Shown: piece after piece, positions 44,094 through 53,342 of the stretch
Numbering within the stretch: position 1 is the first letter of the stretch
Layout of the letters: each line of letters starts with the position of its first letter
NCBI RefSeq assembly: GCF_002849225.1
Contig: NZ_PKMC01000003.1
Location: 124,001-188,000 of the forward strand
Length of the DNA: 64,000 nt
From: Actinomyces sp. UMB0138
GTDB lineage: Bacteria; Bacillota; Negativicutes; Veillonellales; Veillonellaceae
Direction: 5' to 3'
Translations under genes and position numbers: made by a program
Notes under the pieces: model-generated
Told to the model about the DNA's origin: nothing
Seen by the model: the letters and a program-made list of their open reading frames with translations, nothing else
Databases searched by the model: none

Positions 44094-45250
44094 CAGTCTG
44101 CCTTTCTAACGTCATTGTTGGGGTCGTTGTACAGCGCCCTAGCCATCTTCGCGAAGGGCGCAGTGGACAAGCTGGAAGTTTTATCGGCGAAGGCAACGCG
44201 ATTCCTGGTGCCCTCTTCGGTTTCATCCACTCGCCCCCACATCCGCCGATGTATGTAGGCAAAGGTCATGATTAGTCCCACCATGATTAGAGCGGTCCCG
44301 ATCCAGATGAGCACGGCCCCCGGGTCTTTGCGAACGCTCACGCCGGCGTATTGCATCTCGCGACCAAAAAGTACGGTGAGCCCTTCTGCCTTACCGCTCT
44401 TGCCGGGATCGAGCATGAAGACTTGGGAAGGTTGGTCCTACCCGTTGGCATAGACTTCCACCTGCACGCTGCCGGCGGGAATTTCTGATTGCGCGCCCGA
44501 GGCGGGAGCCACGATCAAGTTTTCTTTGCCTGTCTTTGGCGGGGTAATTTTACCAATACTGTTGGTTTCGTCGGCAGATTTCCACCGCAGTGGTACTGCC
44601 CCGGCAAAGAGTGCTTTTCCGCTCTGGTAAGTGACTTTGATCCGCGCGGCGATTCCGAATGACATTTGGTGGAAGCGATAGCCGTCATACCGCAGCAGTT
44701 CGTTGACGCGCCCGCTTTGTCCCCTACCCCAATGTTCACGTTTTGCTCGAAAGAGGTGTAAGTGCTCACTACTAACGCCATCAATATGAGCACAAATGCG
44801 AGGTGGGCAATCACGGTGCCGAAGGGGCCCCATGCGAAATGGCCCGCATAAAAACTGTGCGGAGCGGCCTCATCATTGAGTACGCGATAGCGGCGCCGAA
44901 CAAACACGCCTTTCGCGGACTTGTGCGCCTCTTCGACTCCGGCATAGGTAGTCATTTCGAAGCGGCGAGGAGAACATATTGAACACGCCCAGCGCCGAGA
45001 ATACTGAGACCCAGCCGCCATAGGTTTGCCGCGCGCTGGCAAGAAACTGTTCTTTGCTGGCAGGGTCCGCCATTGCTCCCGGAGGAGCCTACTCAATCAG
45101 TGTTCCCATCATGGTGAGCGCTGCCATCACCATGATGGGGACCAGCCCAAAGGACTTGTTGTAGAACAGGCGGTAGATCCTGGCGAGGAAATCTTTCAGC
45201 CCCACCTCTACCGGTTCTTCTTGGGATGCCGTTGAGCCCGACTGCGTCAT
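44093..45250 (-). pseudogene. resB: ResB/Ccs1 cytochrome c assembly protein, nonsense and frameshift mutations
   Basis: The N-terminus (FLARIYRLFYNKSFGLVPIM) is in one frame and stopped by TAG at 45089-45091 (LIE-stop-APPGAMADPASKEQF, where the family has Gln). After FNMFSSP the frame shifts and about 60 residues seem lost. The middle (RRYRVLNDEAAPHSFYAGHF) continues in a second frame; a further shift returns to the first frame at VNELLRYDGYRFHQMSFGIA. A second TAG (44438-44440) interrupts before the last membrane helix. The enzyme would have handed haem to apocytochrome c with CcsA; it cannot be made intact. Confidence 0.88.
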
Positions 45251-45957
45251 AATCCACCAACTAACTCAGGAAATAATCCACCTATGCGTGCAAAAAGATT
45301 CATGATCATCAAGAATCCGACAATGACCAGGCCCCCGCCTGCTACCCCGGTGGTAAGGCGGTAATGATTCTTAAACCAGTCGATCTGCCGACTGATCATG
45401 GCGGAGCCAACGGCTACCAGCACGATTGGCGTGCCCAGTCCGATACAGAAGATGACCATCAGTAAGATTCCCCTGGCGAGGGTTCCAGAAAATGAAGCCA
45501 GCCCTATAACTGCCCCTAGGATCGGCCCAATGCAGGGGGTCCACCCAGCTCCAAAGGCCAGTCCCAATACAGCTGACCGGCGATAAGAGGGGGCCTGCGA
45601 AACATCTGCGTCTACCCGCATGCGGATGGTCCGTTCCAGGACCGGGATTCTAATTAGCCCCGCTACCTGCAGCCCCAAGAAGATCAGGATTGCCCCTCCG
45701 GCAATCCGGACAATGTTGCGGTAGTCAGCAACTACATACCCCAGGGTTCCTATGAGCACCCACACCAAAATGAATACCGCTGAAAAGCAGCTTACGAACA
45801 CCACTGCATGAGAGGCGGCCCTAATCCGTTGGCGGCGGCCTCGTTCTACTTCCATGCCAGTCATGTAAGCGGCGAACACCGGCACTATCGGCAAAAAACA
45901 AGGGGATACAAAGGCGAGCATGCCAGCTAGCAATGCGGCGGGAATTGATACGTCCAT
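45247..45957 (-). CDS. ccdA: CcdA-type thiol-disulfide transmembrane protein
   Basis: A 236-residue six-helix DsbD-family protein with the two membrane Cys in FVSPCFLPIVPV and GAGWTPCIGPILGA. Passes electrons across the membrane to TlpA/ResA. Its frame is intact, unlike its neighbours. Start uncertain: ATG 45957 (MDVSIPAALLAG) fits the family; ATG 45993 is the longer option. Its stop overlaps the resB ATG. Confidence 0.88.
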   Translation of the reverse strand: MDVSIPAALLAGMLAFVSPCFLPIVPVFAAYMTGMEVERGRRQRIRAASHAVVFVSCFSAVFILVWVLIGTLGYVVADYRNIVRIAGGAILIFLGLQVAGLIRIPVLERTIRMRVDADVSQAPSYRRSAVLGLAFGAGWTPCIGPILGAVIGLASFSGTLARGILLMVIFCIGLGTPIVLVAVGSAMISRQIDWFKNHYRLTTGVAGGGLVIVGFLMIMNLFARIGGLFPELVGGL

Positions 45958-45964
45958 GTAAGGC

Positions 45965-46723
45965 TTAGTTTTCTTTAATAGATTGCGAACCATTTTGCCC
46001 CAGGTATTTCCTGTGCATCTTGATGGTAGCCGCCATGTCAAAATCCGGCGCCTTCTGGATTACCTTTTGCCACATCTGCTCTGCCTTGATAGTCTGCGGC
46101 GGAGTTTGCAACATGTAATAGAAGCCCAAATTATAGAAAGCCTCGACCCGGTTCGGGTCTATCTTCAACACCTTCTTCCATGCTTCTCGGGCCCCATCGG
46201 GGTCGTTCAATCCGAGCTGCAGCACTCCGAGTTCCAGCAGTGCGTCCGCGTCATTCGGCTTGTCGAGTAGGCCCACCTTTAGCTGCTGTACTCGATCCAG
46301 GTCGGCCTTCTTTTGCGCTTCGCTCTTGCCTTGGCTTTGCGCATGAACATTCGACATGCCGGCGTGCGGGGTCTGCGTGGAAGAGCCTGGATGGCCTATC
46401 CAGTACACTCCCGTTACTATCCCTGCTACAAGGATCAGGGAAAGAAGCACCTTGGGTACAGCACCCACCTTGCGGGTAGCGCTCTTGGGCTTGTTCTTCC
46501 GCCGCAGCACCGGCTTATCTATATCTTCGCCAAGCTCCGCGGCCGCAAAATCCTCGGGAGCTTGCTCAACCTTCCTAGGGGCCGGGTTCAGATACTGCCT
46601 CCTCTGCTGGCGTACCCACCCTTCCAACGAGGGCGGGGCCTACTCCATCAGTTCCTGTAAATCCTGTCTTTGTTCAGGATCGAGTTTCAAAGATGCTCGC
46701 GACGCGTCGTCCTGACTGTTCAT
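45965..46723 (-). pseudogene. TPR protein of the cytochrome c operon, amber codon near the start
   Basis: The natural start is ATG 46723, overlapping the nrfA stop as ATGA. After 27 codons (ending DLQELME) a TAG at 46640-46642 interrupts; the frame continues APPSLEGWVRQQRRQYLNP, one membrane helix (VPKVLLSLILVAGIVTGVYW) and tetratricopeptide repeats (ADALLELGVLQLGLNDPDGA, VEAFYNLGFYYMLQ). A TTG at 46627 could restart a 220-residue product. Likely an apocytochrome chaperone like CcmH/NrfG. Confidence 0.75.
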
Positions 46724-47016
46724 TTACGATTAGCTATTTCCTTGCTATGGCGTTGAGCAACCTCGGAAGCTGCTAGGTGGGATTCGCTTGCCCTATTCAG
46801 TGCCAGCTGCCCCTTCCCGGATGCATCCAAGGACTTATTCAAGATTTCTTGGGCATAGTAAGGAGCGTGAGCACCGTGCGAGTTCTCGGAATAGATGTAG
46901 TACAAGTAGATGCTGGCTTTGCGCTGATACTTTCCAGCAAGGGCCAGCTGAGGCGACTCCGGATCCTCTGCCTTCAACTTCTCCATACCGTGAATCAAAG
47001 TCACCAACGAATCCAT
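46720..47016 (-). pseudogene. nrfA: C-terminal remnant of cytochrome c nitrite reductase
   Basis: The last 98 codons only. KYQRKASIYLYYIYSENSHG, AHAPYYAQEILNKSLD and GQLALNRA match the C-terminal helices of NrfA, where the pattern is AQFxxDxVxxENSxGFHxPxxAxxxLxxSID. All haem-binding CxxCH/CxxCK motifs and NrfH are gone; a TAA closes the frame shortly upstream. The remnant starts the operon TPR-ccdA-resB-ccsA-tlpA, which matured its haems. Confidence 0.78.
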
Positions 47017-47029
47017 TGCTCGAATACAT

Positions 47030-47250
47030 GGTTACGAGCCAAGTGTCTGCCCGACCACACAGTAGAACCGGGATTTATGCCCTACACTTTCAGCTTCTTC
47101 AGAGCGGGCAATTTTTTTGAGACATATTGTCACAAAAATTGTGTTTCGGGCATAGTGAACCCGAAAAATTCGCCCTCGTAATTTCGCAAAAGAACCAAAA
47201 CAGCATAGATGCACGCCCTAATCACAAAAGGATCGTGTACCTAATTTCCG
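47030..47250. other. Intergenic region between mfd and the nrfA remnant
   Basis: No gene. On the minus strand TTGTGACAATATGTCTCAA (about 47118-47136) resembles a Rex- or CRP/FNR-type operator, which would suit a former anaerobic nrf promoter. This is a resemblance by eye. Confidence 0.4.
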
Positions 47251-50200
47251 TCAGTCTTTTGCTCCCGTGTTCGGGTCAGCATTCAGCGTCGAGACCTTGG
47301 TCGATACCAACACCAGCACCTGCTCAATCCATTCGAGCAACTGCAAGCCCACGATCTTGGAACCGCCAATCTTGCCGTCGGTCGGAGCGGGCACTAACAC
47401 CTGCCGGACAGCGGGCTTCATGACCGTCCCCGGATGGATTCGGCGAAGCCGCATCATCTGCGAATCTGCCAGCTCTACCGGGGCGAACCGCACGTACTTG
47501 CCCTGCATGGCAATATCGCTGACGCCCGCCTGGCGTGCCTTCTCGCGAAGCTGCGCCACGGCAAACAGCCGAAGTACGGGAGCCGGCAGCGGACCATAGC
47601 GGTCTTCCAATTCGGCCCGCACGCTCTGCCGCTCCTCCGCGTTCTGCGCAGAGGCAAGCTTGGCATAGATCTCCATGCGCAGCCGCTCGCCCTGCACGTA
47701 ATCCTCGGGCACGTGAGCGTCGATCGGCACCTCGATCTTGACCTCTTCCTTCGGAGCGCTCTCCTCTCCGCGGAATTCCGCAACAGCCTCGGAAACCATC
47801 CGCACGTACAGGTCAAAACCAATGCCGGCAATATGGCCAGACTGCTCCCCACCCAACAGGTTGCCCGCACCTCGGATCTCCAAATCCTTCATTGCCACTG
47901 CCGTACCGGCACCCAGGTCCGTGTTAGCCGCAATAGTAGAAAGCCGCTGATGCGCCGTCTCTGTAAGCGGCTTATCCCCCGGATACAAGAAGTAGGCGTA
48001 AGCGCGTTCCCGCCCTCGTCCTACGCGGCCGCGCAGCTGGTGCAATTGCGACAGTCCCATCCGGTCAGCACGGTCCACAATCAGCGTGTTGGCGTTAGAA
48101 ATATCCAGCCCGGTTTCGACAATCGTAGTGCAAACCAGCACATCCAAATCGCGATTCCAAAAGTCCATGATGACCGATTCCAGCTGGCTCTCTGACATCT
48201 TGCCGTGGGCAATGCCAACCCGTGCCTCAGGCACCAACTCGGCAATATCGGCAGCCACCTTAGAAATGGAATCCACTCGATTATGCACAAAGAAAGTCTG
48301 CCCGTCACGCAACATCTCGCGTCTAATCGCGGCCTTCACCTGGCTATTGGTATACCGCCCAACATAGGTAAGCACCGGGTGGCGTTCCTCGGGAGGAGTA
48401 GCAAGGGTAGACATCTCGCGGATCCCGGTGACCGCCATTTCTAGCGTGCGCGGAATCGGAGTTGCCGACATAGACAGCACATCCACGTTAGTGCGCAGCT
48501 GCTTCAGAGTCTCTTTGTGTTCGACACCAAAGCGCTGTTCCTCGTCGATGATCACCAGCCCCAGGTCCTTGAAACGCACCTGGCCGGTAACCAGCGAATG
48601 CGTGCCGATCACCACGTCAATCTTGCCCGCAAGCAGGTCATCCTTAATATGTTCGGCCTCTTTCTTCGACGTAAACCGCGACAGCGCAGCCACCTTCACC
48701 GGGAAGCCCGCATAGCGTTCTGAAAAAGTCTCGAAATGCTGCTGCACCAGTAAGGTGGTGGGCACCAGCACCGCCACCTGCTTCGAATCCTGTACCGCCT
48801 TGAAAGCCGCCCTAATAGCAATCTCAGTTTTGCCGTAGCCCACGTCTCCGGACAGCAACCTGTCCATCGGCGCAGGCTTTTCCATGTCGGCCTTTATCTC
48901 GTCAATCACCGTCAGCTGATCAGGGGTTTCAACATATTCGAAAGAATCTTCGAGCTGATGCTGCCACGGCGTATCCGGAGCAAATGCGTGCCCCTTCGTA
49001 GCCTGCCTAGCAGCGTAGAGACGAATCAGCTCCGCAGCAATCTTGCGCGTTGCCTTCCGCGCCTTCGCCTTGGTCTTGGCCCAATCAGAGCCGCCCATCT
49101 TGGACAGCTGCGGGGTCTCGCCTCCGGTGTACTTACTAACCAGATCCAGCGAATCAGTAGGCACCCACAGGCGGTCTGTGGGCCTTCCCTTTTTCGAGGG
49201 CGCATACTCGACTACCAGGTATTCGCGCGTAACCTGATCCTTGCCCCGGCCCATTGTGCGCGTTGCCAATTCGATGAAGCGGCCCACTCCGTGCTGCTCG
49301 TGCACAATGTAGTCGCCTGCCTGCAGCGCAAGCGGATCCACACCCTTCTTTCGGCGGGCCGGAACCTTGTTCTTTACCCCTACATTCGCCCGGGACTTAC
49401 CCGTGATGTCGGCCTCGGAAAGCAGCACGAAATGGGCTTTTTCCGAAACGAAACCATTTTGCACCGCGGCGGGGATCACCCGAACCACAGGTTCGGTAAA
49501 CGGCTCGGCATCAATCTGCTCTACCATGCGCGCCGGGATCTGGATCTCGGCAAGGCGCGCCTGCAACCTAGCGGCACCGCCAGCGCCCGGAGTGGCACAC
49601 ACTACCTGCCACCCACTAGAGATCCATTCCTTCAAATCCTTACCCAGCTTGCGCGCATCGCCCCGATACGCAGCTGGTTCTGTAGCTGCGACCTCGGCGG
49701 TAGGGATCCCATCGTCTCCGGAAGCGCGCAGCGAAGTGAGCTCCCACCAGCGCATGCCTCGCTGCAGGATCAATTCCTTCGTGTCCTCGATATTTTCGAA
49801 TGGAAGCTCGCGAACCGAAAACGGCACCTTGCCGCCCGCCGCCGCCGAGGACCAGGCTGCCTCCATGAATTCGGCAGTCATCTTCAGCAGGTCCGTACTA
49901 CGCGCCTCAATGCGCTCCGGATCGTCCGCAATAAATAGTGCATCTTCTGGCAACAACTTGGCCAGCGGCGTCATGTCATCCTTCAACACGGGCATAAGTA
50001 CTTCCATGCCCTCAGTTGCGGTGCCCTGGCTCAGCCGCTCCAACATCTCGGCGAAACCCGGCAGCGAATTCTGCAGCGATGCCGCCCGCTCCCGTACCGA
50101 TTCAGTCAACAGCAATTCGCGGCACGGCGGTGCCCATAACCCTGATGCAGCCTTCTCGATAGTGCGCTGATCCGACACCGCGAAAGTGCGGATCTCGTCT

Positions 50201-50817
50201 ACGTCGTCGCCAAAAAACTCCAGTCGCAGCGGATGTGATTCGGTAGGAGGAAAAACGTCTACCAAACCGCCGCGCACGGCCACCTCGCCGCGACGTTCCA
50301 CCAGATCAGTGCGGGTATAGCCCAGCTCCAGCAGCCGTGCCACCAAAGCTGCCGGGGAAACGCTATCGCCCTCGTGCACCACAACCGGTTCCACCTCGGC
50401 AAGGCTCTTAGTGAGCGGCTGCAGCAGCGCCCGCACCGGCAGCAACAAAATCTTCACCGGCGGGGTGTGCGGGTCGCCCTGGATCGGGTGCAGCAGCCGC
50501 CGCAACACCTGCGCCCTCTTGGCCATAGTGTCAGATCTAGGAGAGAGCTGTTCGTGTGGCAAAGTCTCCCAGGATGGAAACACCGCCACCCCATCGGTGT
50601 AGTTGCCCAGCTGTGCCTCAAGTACCTCGGCATCCCTGCCCGAAGCGGTAACCACCACGGTCAAAGACTCATTGCGCCGCGCTAACAAATCCACCAACGG
50701 AGGACGGACCCCCTTAGGCGCGGTTAGCACAAAATGCGGGTAGTTAGTATCCAACTCCGGAACAAGCCCGGCTACCTGCTGACGAACCCCTGCAAGACGC
50801 GACTTAGAAATACTCAT
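47251..50817 (-). CDS. mfd: Transcription-repair coupling factor Mfd
   Basis: A 1188-residue full-length Mfd: UvrB-like N-terminal region, the CarD-like RNA polymerase interaction domain (GDYIVHEQHGVGRFIEL), the RecG-like translocase with Walker A SGDVGYGKTEIAIRAAFKA, DEEQRFGVEHK, SATPIPRTLEMA and QLRGRVGRGRERAYAYF, and the C-terminal TRCF domain. Displaces stalled RNA polymerase and recruits UvrA. Five bases downstream of pth, probably co-transcribed. Confidence 0.97.
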   Translation of the reverse strand: MSISKSRLAGVRQQVAGLVPELDTNYPHFVLTAPKGVRPPLVDLLARRNESLTVVVTASGRDAEVLEAQLGNYTDGVAVFPSWETLPHEQLSPRSDTMAKRAQVLRRLLHPIQGDPHTPPVKILLLPVRALLQPLTKSLAEVEPVVVHEGDSVSPAALVARLLELGYTRTDLVERRGEVAVRGGLVDVFPPTESHPLRLEFFGDDVDEIRTFAVSDQRTIEKAASGLWAPPCRELLLTESVRERAASLQNSLPGFAEMLERLSQGTATEGMEVLMPVLKDDMTPLAKLLPEDALFIADDPERIEARSTDLLKMTAEFMEAAWSSAAAGGKVPFSVRELPFENIEDTKELILQRGMRWWELTSLRASGDDGIPTAEVAATEPAAYRGDARKLGKDLKEWISSGWQVVCATPGAGGAARLQARLAEIQIPARMVEQIDAEPFTEPVVRVIPAAVQNGFVSEKAHFVLLSEADITGKSRANVGVKNKVPARRKKGVDPLALQAGDYIVHEQHGVGRFIELATRTMGRGKDQVTREYLVVEYAPSKKGRPTDRLWVPTDSLDLVSKYTGGETPQLSKMGGSDWAKTKAKARKATRKIAAELIRLYAARQATKGHAFAPDTPWQHQLEDSFEYVETPDQLTVIDEIKADMEKPAPMDRLLSGDVGYGKTEIAIRAAFKAVQDSKQVAVLVPTTLLVQQHFETFSERYAGFPVKVAALSRFTSKKEAEHIKDDLLAGKIDVVIGTHSLVTGQVRFKDLGLVIIDEEQRFGVEHKETLKQLRTNVDVLSMSATPIPRTLEMAVTGIREMSTLATPPEERHPVLTYVGRYTNSQVKAAIRREMLRDGQTFFVHNRVDSISKVAADIAELVPEARVGIAHGKMSESQLESVIMDFWNRDLDVLVCTTIVETGLDISNANTLIVDRADRMGLSQLHQLRGRVGRGRERAYAYFLYPGDKPLTETAHQRLSTIAANTDLGAGTAVAMKDLEIRGAGNLLGGEQSGHIAGIGFDLYVRMVSEAVAEFRGEESAPKEEVKIEVPIDAHVPEDYVQGERLRMEIYAKLASAQNAEERQSVRAELEDRYGPLPAPVLRLFAVAQLREKARQAGVSDIAMQGKYVRFAPVELADSQMMRLRRIHPGTVMKPAVRQVLVPAPTDGKIGGSKIVGLQLLEWIEQVLVLVSTKVSTLNADPNTGAKD

Positions 50818-50822
50818 AAAAC

Positions 50823-51413
50823 CTAGCCATTAGAGTGAAGACGCATCTGCGCCCCCAAAAAATCAGTGGTCACAATATCTTCTATTACATCAACAGCCCG
50901 AGCGACCGTCACCTCGAGCTCCGTAAGAGCCTTCCCCGCTACGGGAGCCAACACGTAGTCGGCAGGATCTTGCCTGCCCTGCGGCCGGCCAATACCAACG
51001 CGCAACCTGGCATAGTGCTTCGTTCCCAAAGATTTCGAAATAGAACGCAGGCCGTTGTGGCCGCCCTCGCCACCGCCAACCTTCAGACGCAACTGCCCAT
51101 CCGGCAAGTCCAGATCGTCATGTACCACAAGCAGCTTGTCCGCCGGCACATCGTAGTACTTGCATAGCTGAGCCACCGGCCCGCCCGACACGTTCATGAA
51201 ACAGGTAAGGGTAGCCAGCATCGTCTTCGGACCGGGCGCGCCCCCGGGCATAGTGCCCACGCGCGGCTCAGCCAAGAATGCGCCGGCGCGATGCTTCTTC
51301 AAAGTGCCGCCAAACTTTTCAGCTGCCGCATTTATCACCATGTGGCCAACAGAATGGCGCGTCCGCTCATACTTTTGCCCGGGATTGCCAAGCCCAACAA
51401 CCAACCAAGTCAT
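50823..51413 (-). CDS. pth: Peptidyl-tRNA hydrolase
   Basis: A 196-residue Pth: VVGLGNPGQKYERTRHSVGH with the catalytic His and Asn, CFMNVSGGPV, VVHDDLDLPDGQLRLKVGGG, GGHNGLRSI, and RLRVGIGRP. Releases tRNA from drop-off peptidyl-tRNA. In the usual rplY-pth-mfd order. Confidence 0.97.
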   Translation of the reverse strand: MTWLVVGLGNPGQKYERTRHSVGHMVINAAAEKFGGTLKKHRAGAFLAEPRVGTMPGGAPGPKTMLATLTCFMNVSGGPVAQLCKYYDVPADKLLVVHDDLDLPDGQLRLKVGGGEGGHNGLRSISKSLGTKHYARLRVGIGRPQGRQDPADYVLAPVAGKALTELEVTVARAVDVIEDIVTTDFLGAQMRLHSNG

Positions 51414-51479
51414 AATTCTTTCCCTCCCAGGGCAACAAAAATCCGGGGCAGTCCCCCGCCCCGGATTCTATCGCGATTC

Positions 51480-52115
51480 TTATTCTTCGGATTCGCCCTC
51501 AGCTTCGCCTTCGGACTCGCCCTCAGCTTCGCCTTCGGACTCCTCGCCGGCCTCGGGCTCGGGAATGTCAACTTCCTCGGGCTCGCGAACGGTCAGGATC
51601 TCGGCATCAGGTTCAATGTCAAGCTCGACGCCCTCGGGCAGCTTGATGTCTTCTGCGCGAACAGTGACGTCGGCTTCCAGGCCCTCGATGTTGACAACCA
51701 AGTACTCCGGAATTGCGATAGCCGGAGCAATGACGGGCAGTTCGAAGGTTTCCTGCACGTGGGTGAGGCCGGGAGCCGGCTCGCCCTCGACTTCGAGCGG
51801 AACCTCAACGTTAACCTTCTCGTCGCGGGTAACGGCGAGCAGATCCAGGTGAAGGATATCCCAGCGAACCGGGTGACGCTGAATGTCCTTAACCAGTGCC
51901 AGCTGCTCGGTGCCATCGATATCGAGTTCGACCAGAGCGTTGGCGTTGTCCTTCACGATCAGGAAGGTCTCGTGTGCCGGCAGGCTCACGTGAGTGGTCT
52001 TCTTATCCTTGCCACCGTAGATGACGGCGGGAATACGGCCGGCTGCACGGGCGCGGCGGGCGCAGCCCTTACCAAAGTCAGAGCGAACGGTAGCTTCAAG
52101 CTTGTTTTCAGCCAT
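51480..52115 (-). CDS. rplY: 50S ribosomal protein L25 (Ctc/TL5 form)
   Basis: A 211-residue two-domain L25: 5S rRNA-binding domain (VRSDFGKGCARRARAAGRIP, AVIYGG) and the C-terminal beta domain. The tail is a low-complexity Glu/Gly/Ala/Ser stretch encoded by near-identical DNA repeats (51480-51545). Downstream of prs, upstream of pth. Confidence 0.95.
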   Translation of the reverse strand: MAENKLEATVRSDFGKGCARRARAAGRIPAVIYGGKDKKTTHVSLPAHETFLIVKDNANALVELDIDGTEQLALVKDIQRHPVRWDILHLDLLAVTRDEKVNVEVPLEVEGEPAPGLTHVQETFELPVIAPAIAIPEYLVVNIEGLEADVTVRAEDIKLPEGVELDIEPDAEILTVREPEEVDIPEPEAGEESEGEAEGESEGEAEGESEE

Positions 52116-52314
52116 GATGTCCTTTCGGGTAGTAGTGGCCCCGGAGGACGCAGGGTTTCCTGCGGCCGCGTCGATAACGGAGTGTCAACTGACCTCCCTC
52201 GCCGAGGCAACTCACATAGTCTAACTTGCTGGTGGCCACCGAAGCAACGAGCGCGGGCAGTCTCACATTAAACGCCGCTGCCCTCCCCTTGGCGGGGAGG
52301 GCAGCAACCTAAAA

Positions 52315-53304
52315 CTAAGCTACGGGGCCGTCGAACAACGAGGTGACCGAACCGTCGTCGAAAACTTCCTTGATCGCACGCGCCAGCAACGGGGCAATCG
52401 ACAGGACAGTGAGCTTGTCGAAACGCTTGGAGCCCTCGATCGGCAGGGTGTTGGTAACTACCACTTCGCGGGCGCCGCACTCAGATAGCCGCTGCGTAGC
52501 CGGATCCGACAGGATGCCGTGCGTAGCAGCAACGATCACATCTGCTGCACCGGAGGCCAGCAGCACCTTGACCGCCTCGGCGATGGTGCCGCCGGTATCG
52601 ATCATGTCGTCGACCAGCACGCAGTGCTTGCCTTCGACCTCGCCTACAACTCGGTTAGCTACTGCATGATTCGGCTTGGTGGTGTCGCGAGTCTTGTGCA
52701 CGAACGCCAACGAGCAACCGCCCAGGCGATTTGCCCACTTCTCGGCAACGCGAACGCGGCCGGCATCCGGGGACACAACGGTGATCTTATCCTTGTCGGC
52801 GCCAACGCGAGTCTTCACGTAGTCGACCAGTACGGGCATGGCATAGAGGTGGTCCAGCGGGCCGTTGAAGAAGCCCTGCGACTGCGAGGCGTGCAGATCC
52901 ACCGACATGATGCGGTCGGCGCCTGCCGTCTTGAACAGGTCAGCGACCAGGCGGGCGGAAATAGGTTCGCGGCCCTGATGCTTCTTGTCCTGGCGGGCAT
53001 AGGGGTAAGAGGGCGCCACCACGGTAATGCGCTTCGCGGAAGCACGCTTAAGGGCGTCAACCATGATCAGCTGCTCAACCAGCCACTTGTTCAAATCCTG
53101 GGTGTAGGACTGAATTACGAACGCGTCCGCACCGCGCACCGATTCGTTGAAACGAACGTAAATTTCCCCGTTCGCGAAGTCGTATGCCGTGGTGGGAAGC
53201 AGTTCAGTTTTCAGCTCCTTTGCCACTGCCTCCGCCAATTCCGGGTAAGCCCGTCCTGAAACAACTACTAGTCGTTTCTCGCCGGAGGAGATGATGCCTG
53301 TCAT
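52315..53304 (-). CDS. prs: Ribose-phosphate pyrophosphokinase
   Basis: A 329-residue PRPP synthase. VVSGRAYPELAEAVAKEL, YVRFNESVRGADAFVIQS, flexible loop YPYARQDKKHQGREPISARL, SVDLHASQSQGFFNGPLDHL and the PRPP loop VLVDDMIDTGGTIAEA. Supplies PRPP for nucleotides, His, Trp and NAD. Downstream of the glmU-like gene, as glmU-prs in many bacteria. Confidence 0.97.
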   Translation of the reverse strand: MTGIISSGEKRLVVVSGRAYPELAEAVAKELKTELLPTTAYDFANGEIYVRFNESVRGADAFVIQSYTQDLNKWLVEQLIMVDALKRASAKRITVVAPSYPYARQDKKHQGREPISARLVADLFKTAGADRIMSVDLHASQSQGFFNGPLDHLYAMPVLVDYVKTRVGADKDKITVVSPDAGRVRVAEKWANRLGGCSLAFVHKTRDTTKPNHAVANRVVGEVEGKHCVLVDDMIDTGGTIAEAVKVLLASGAADVIVAATHGILSDPATQRLSECGAREVVVTNTLPIEGSKRFDKLTVLSIAPLLARAIKEVFDDGSVTSLFDGPVA

Positions 53305-53342
53305 CGACTGGTCCCTTCTAAAGTTTTGTTGCCTTGCCCTGC

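Noticed and set aside
43191..45250. Stop-codon recoding as the explanation for the broken ccsA and resB genes
   Set aside because: Both TAG and TGA occur, resB also has frameshifts and a deletion, and TAG and TGA end normal genes elsewhere in the window; decay is simpler. Only the amber context is kept as a low-priority finding.
48958..49938. 326-codon plus-strand frame opposite mfd
   Set aside because: Antisense shadow of the GC-rich mfd coding sequence, no ribosome site or domain.
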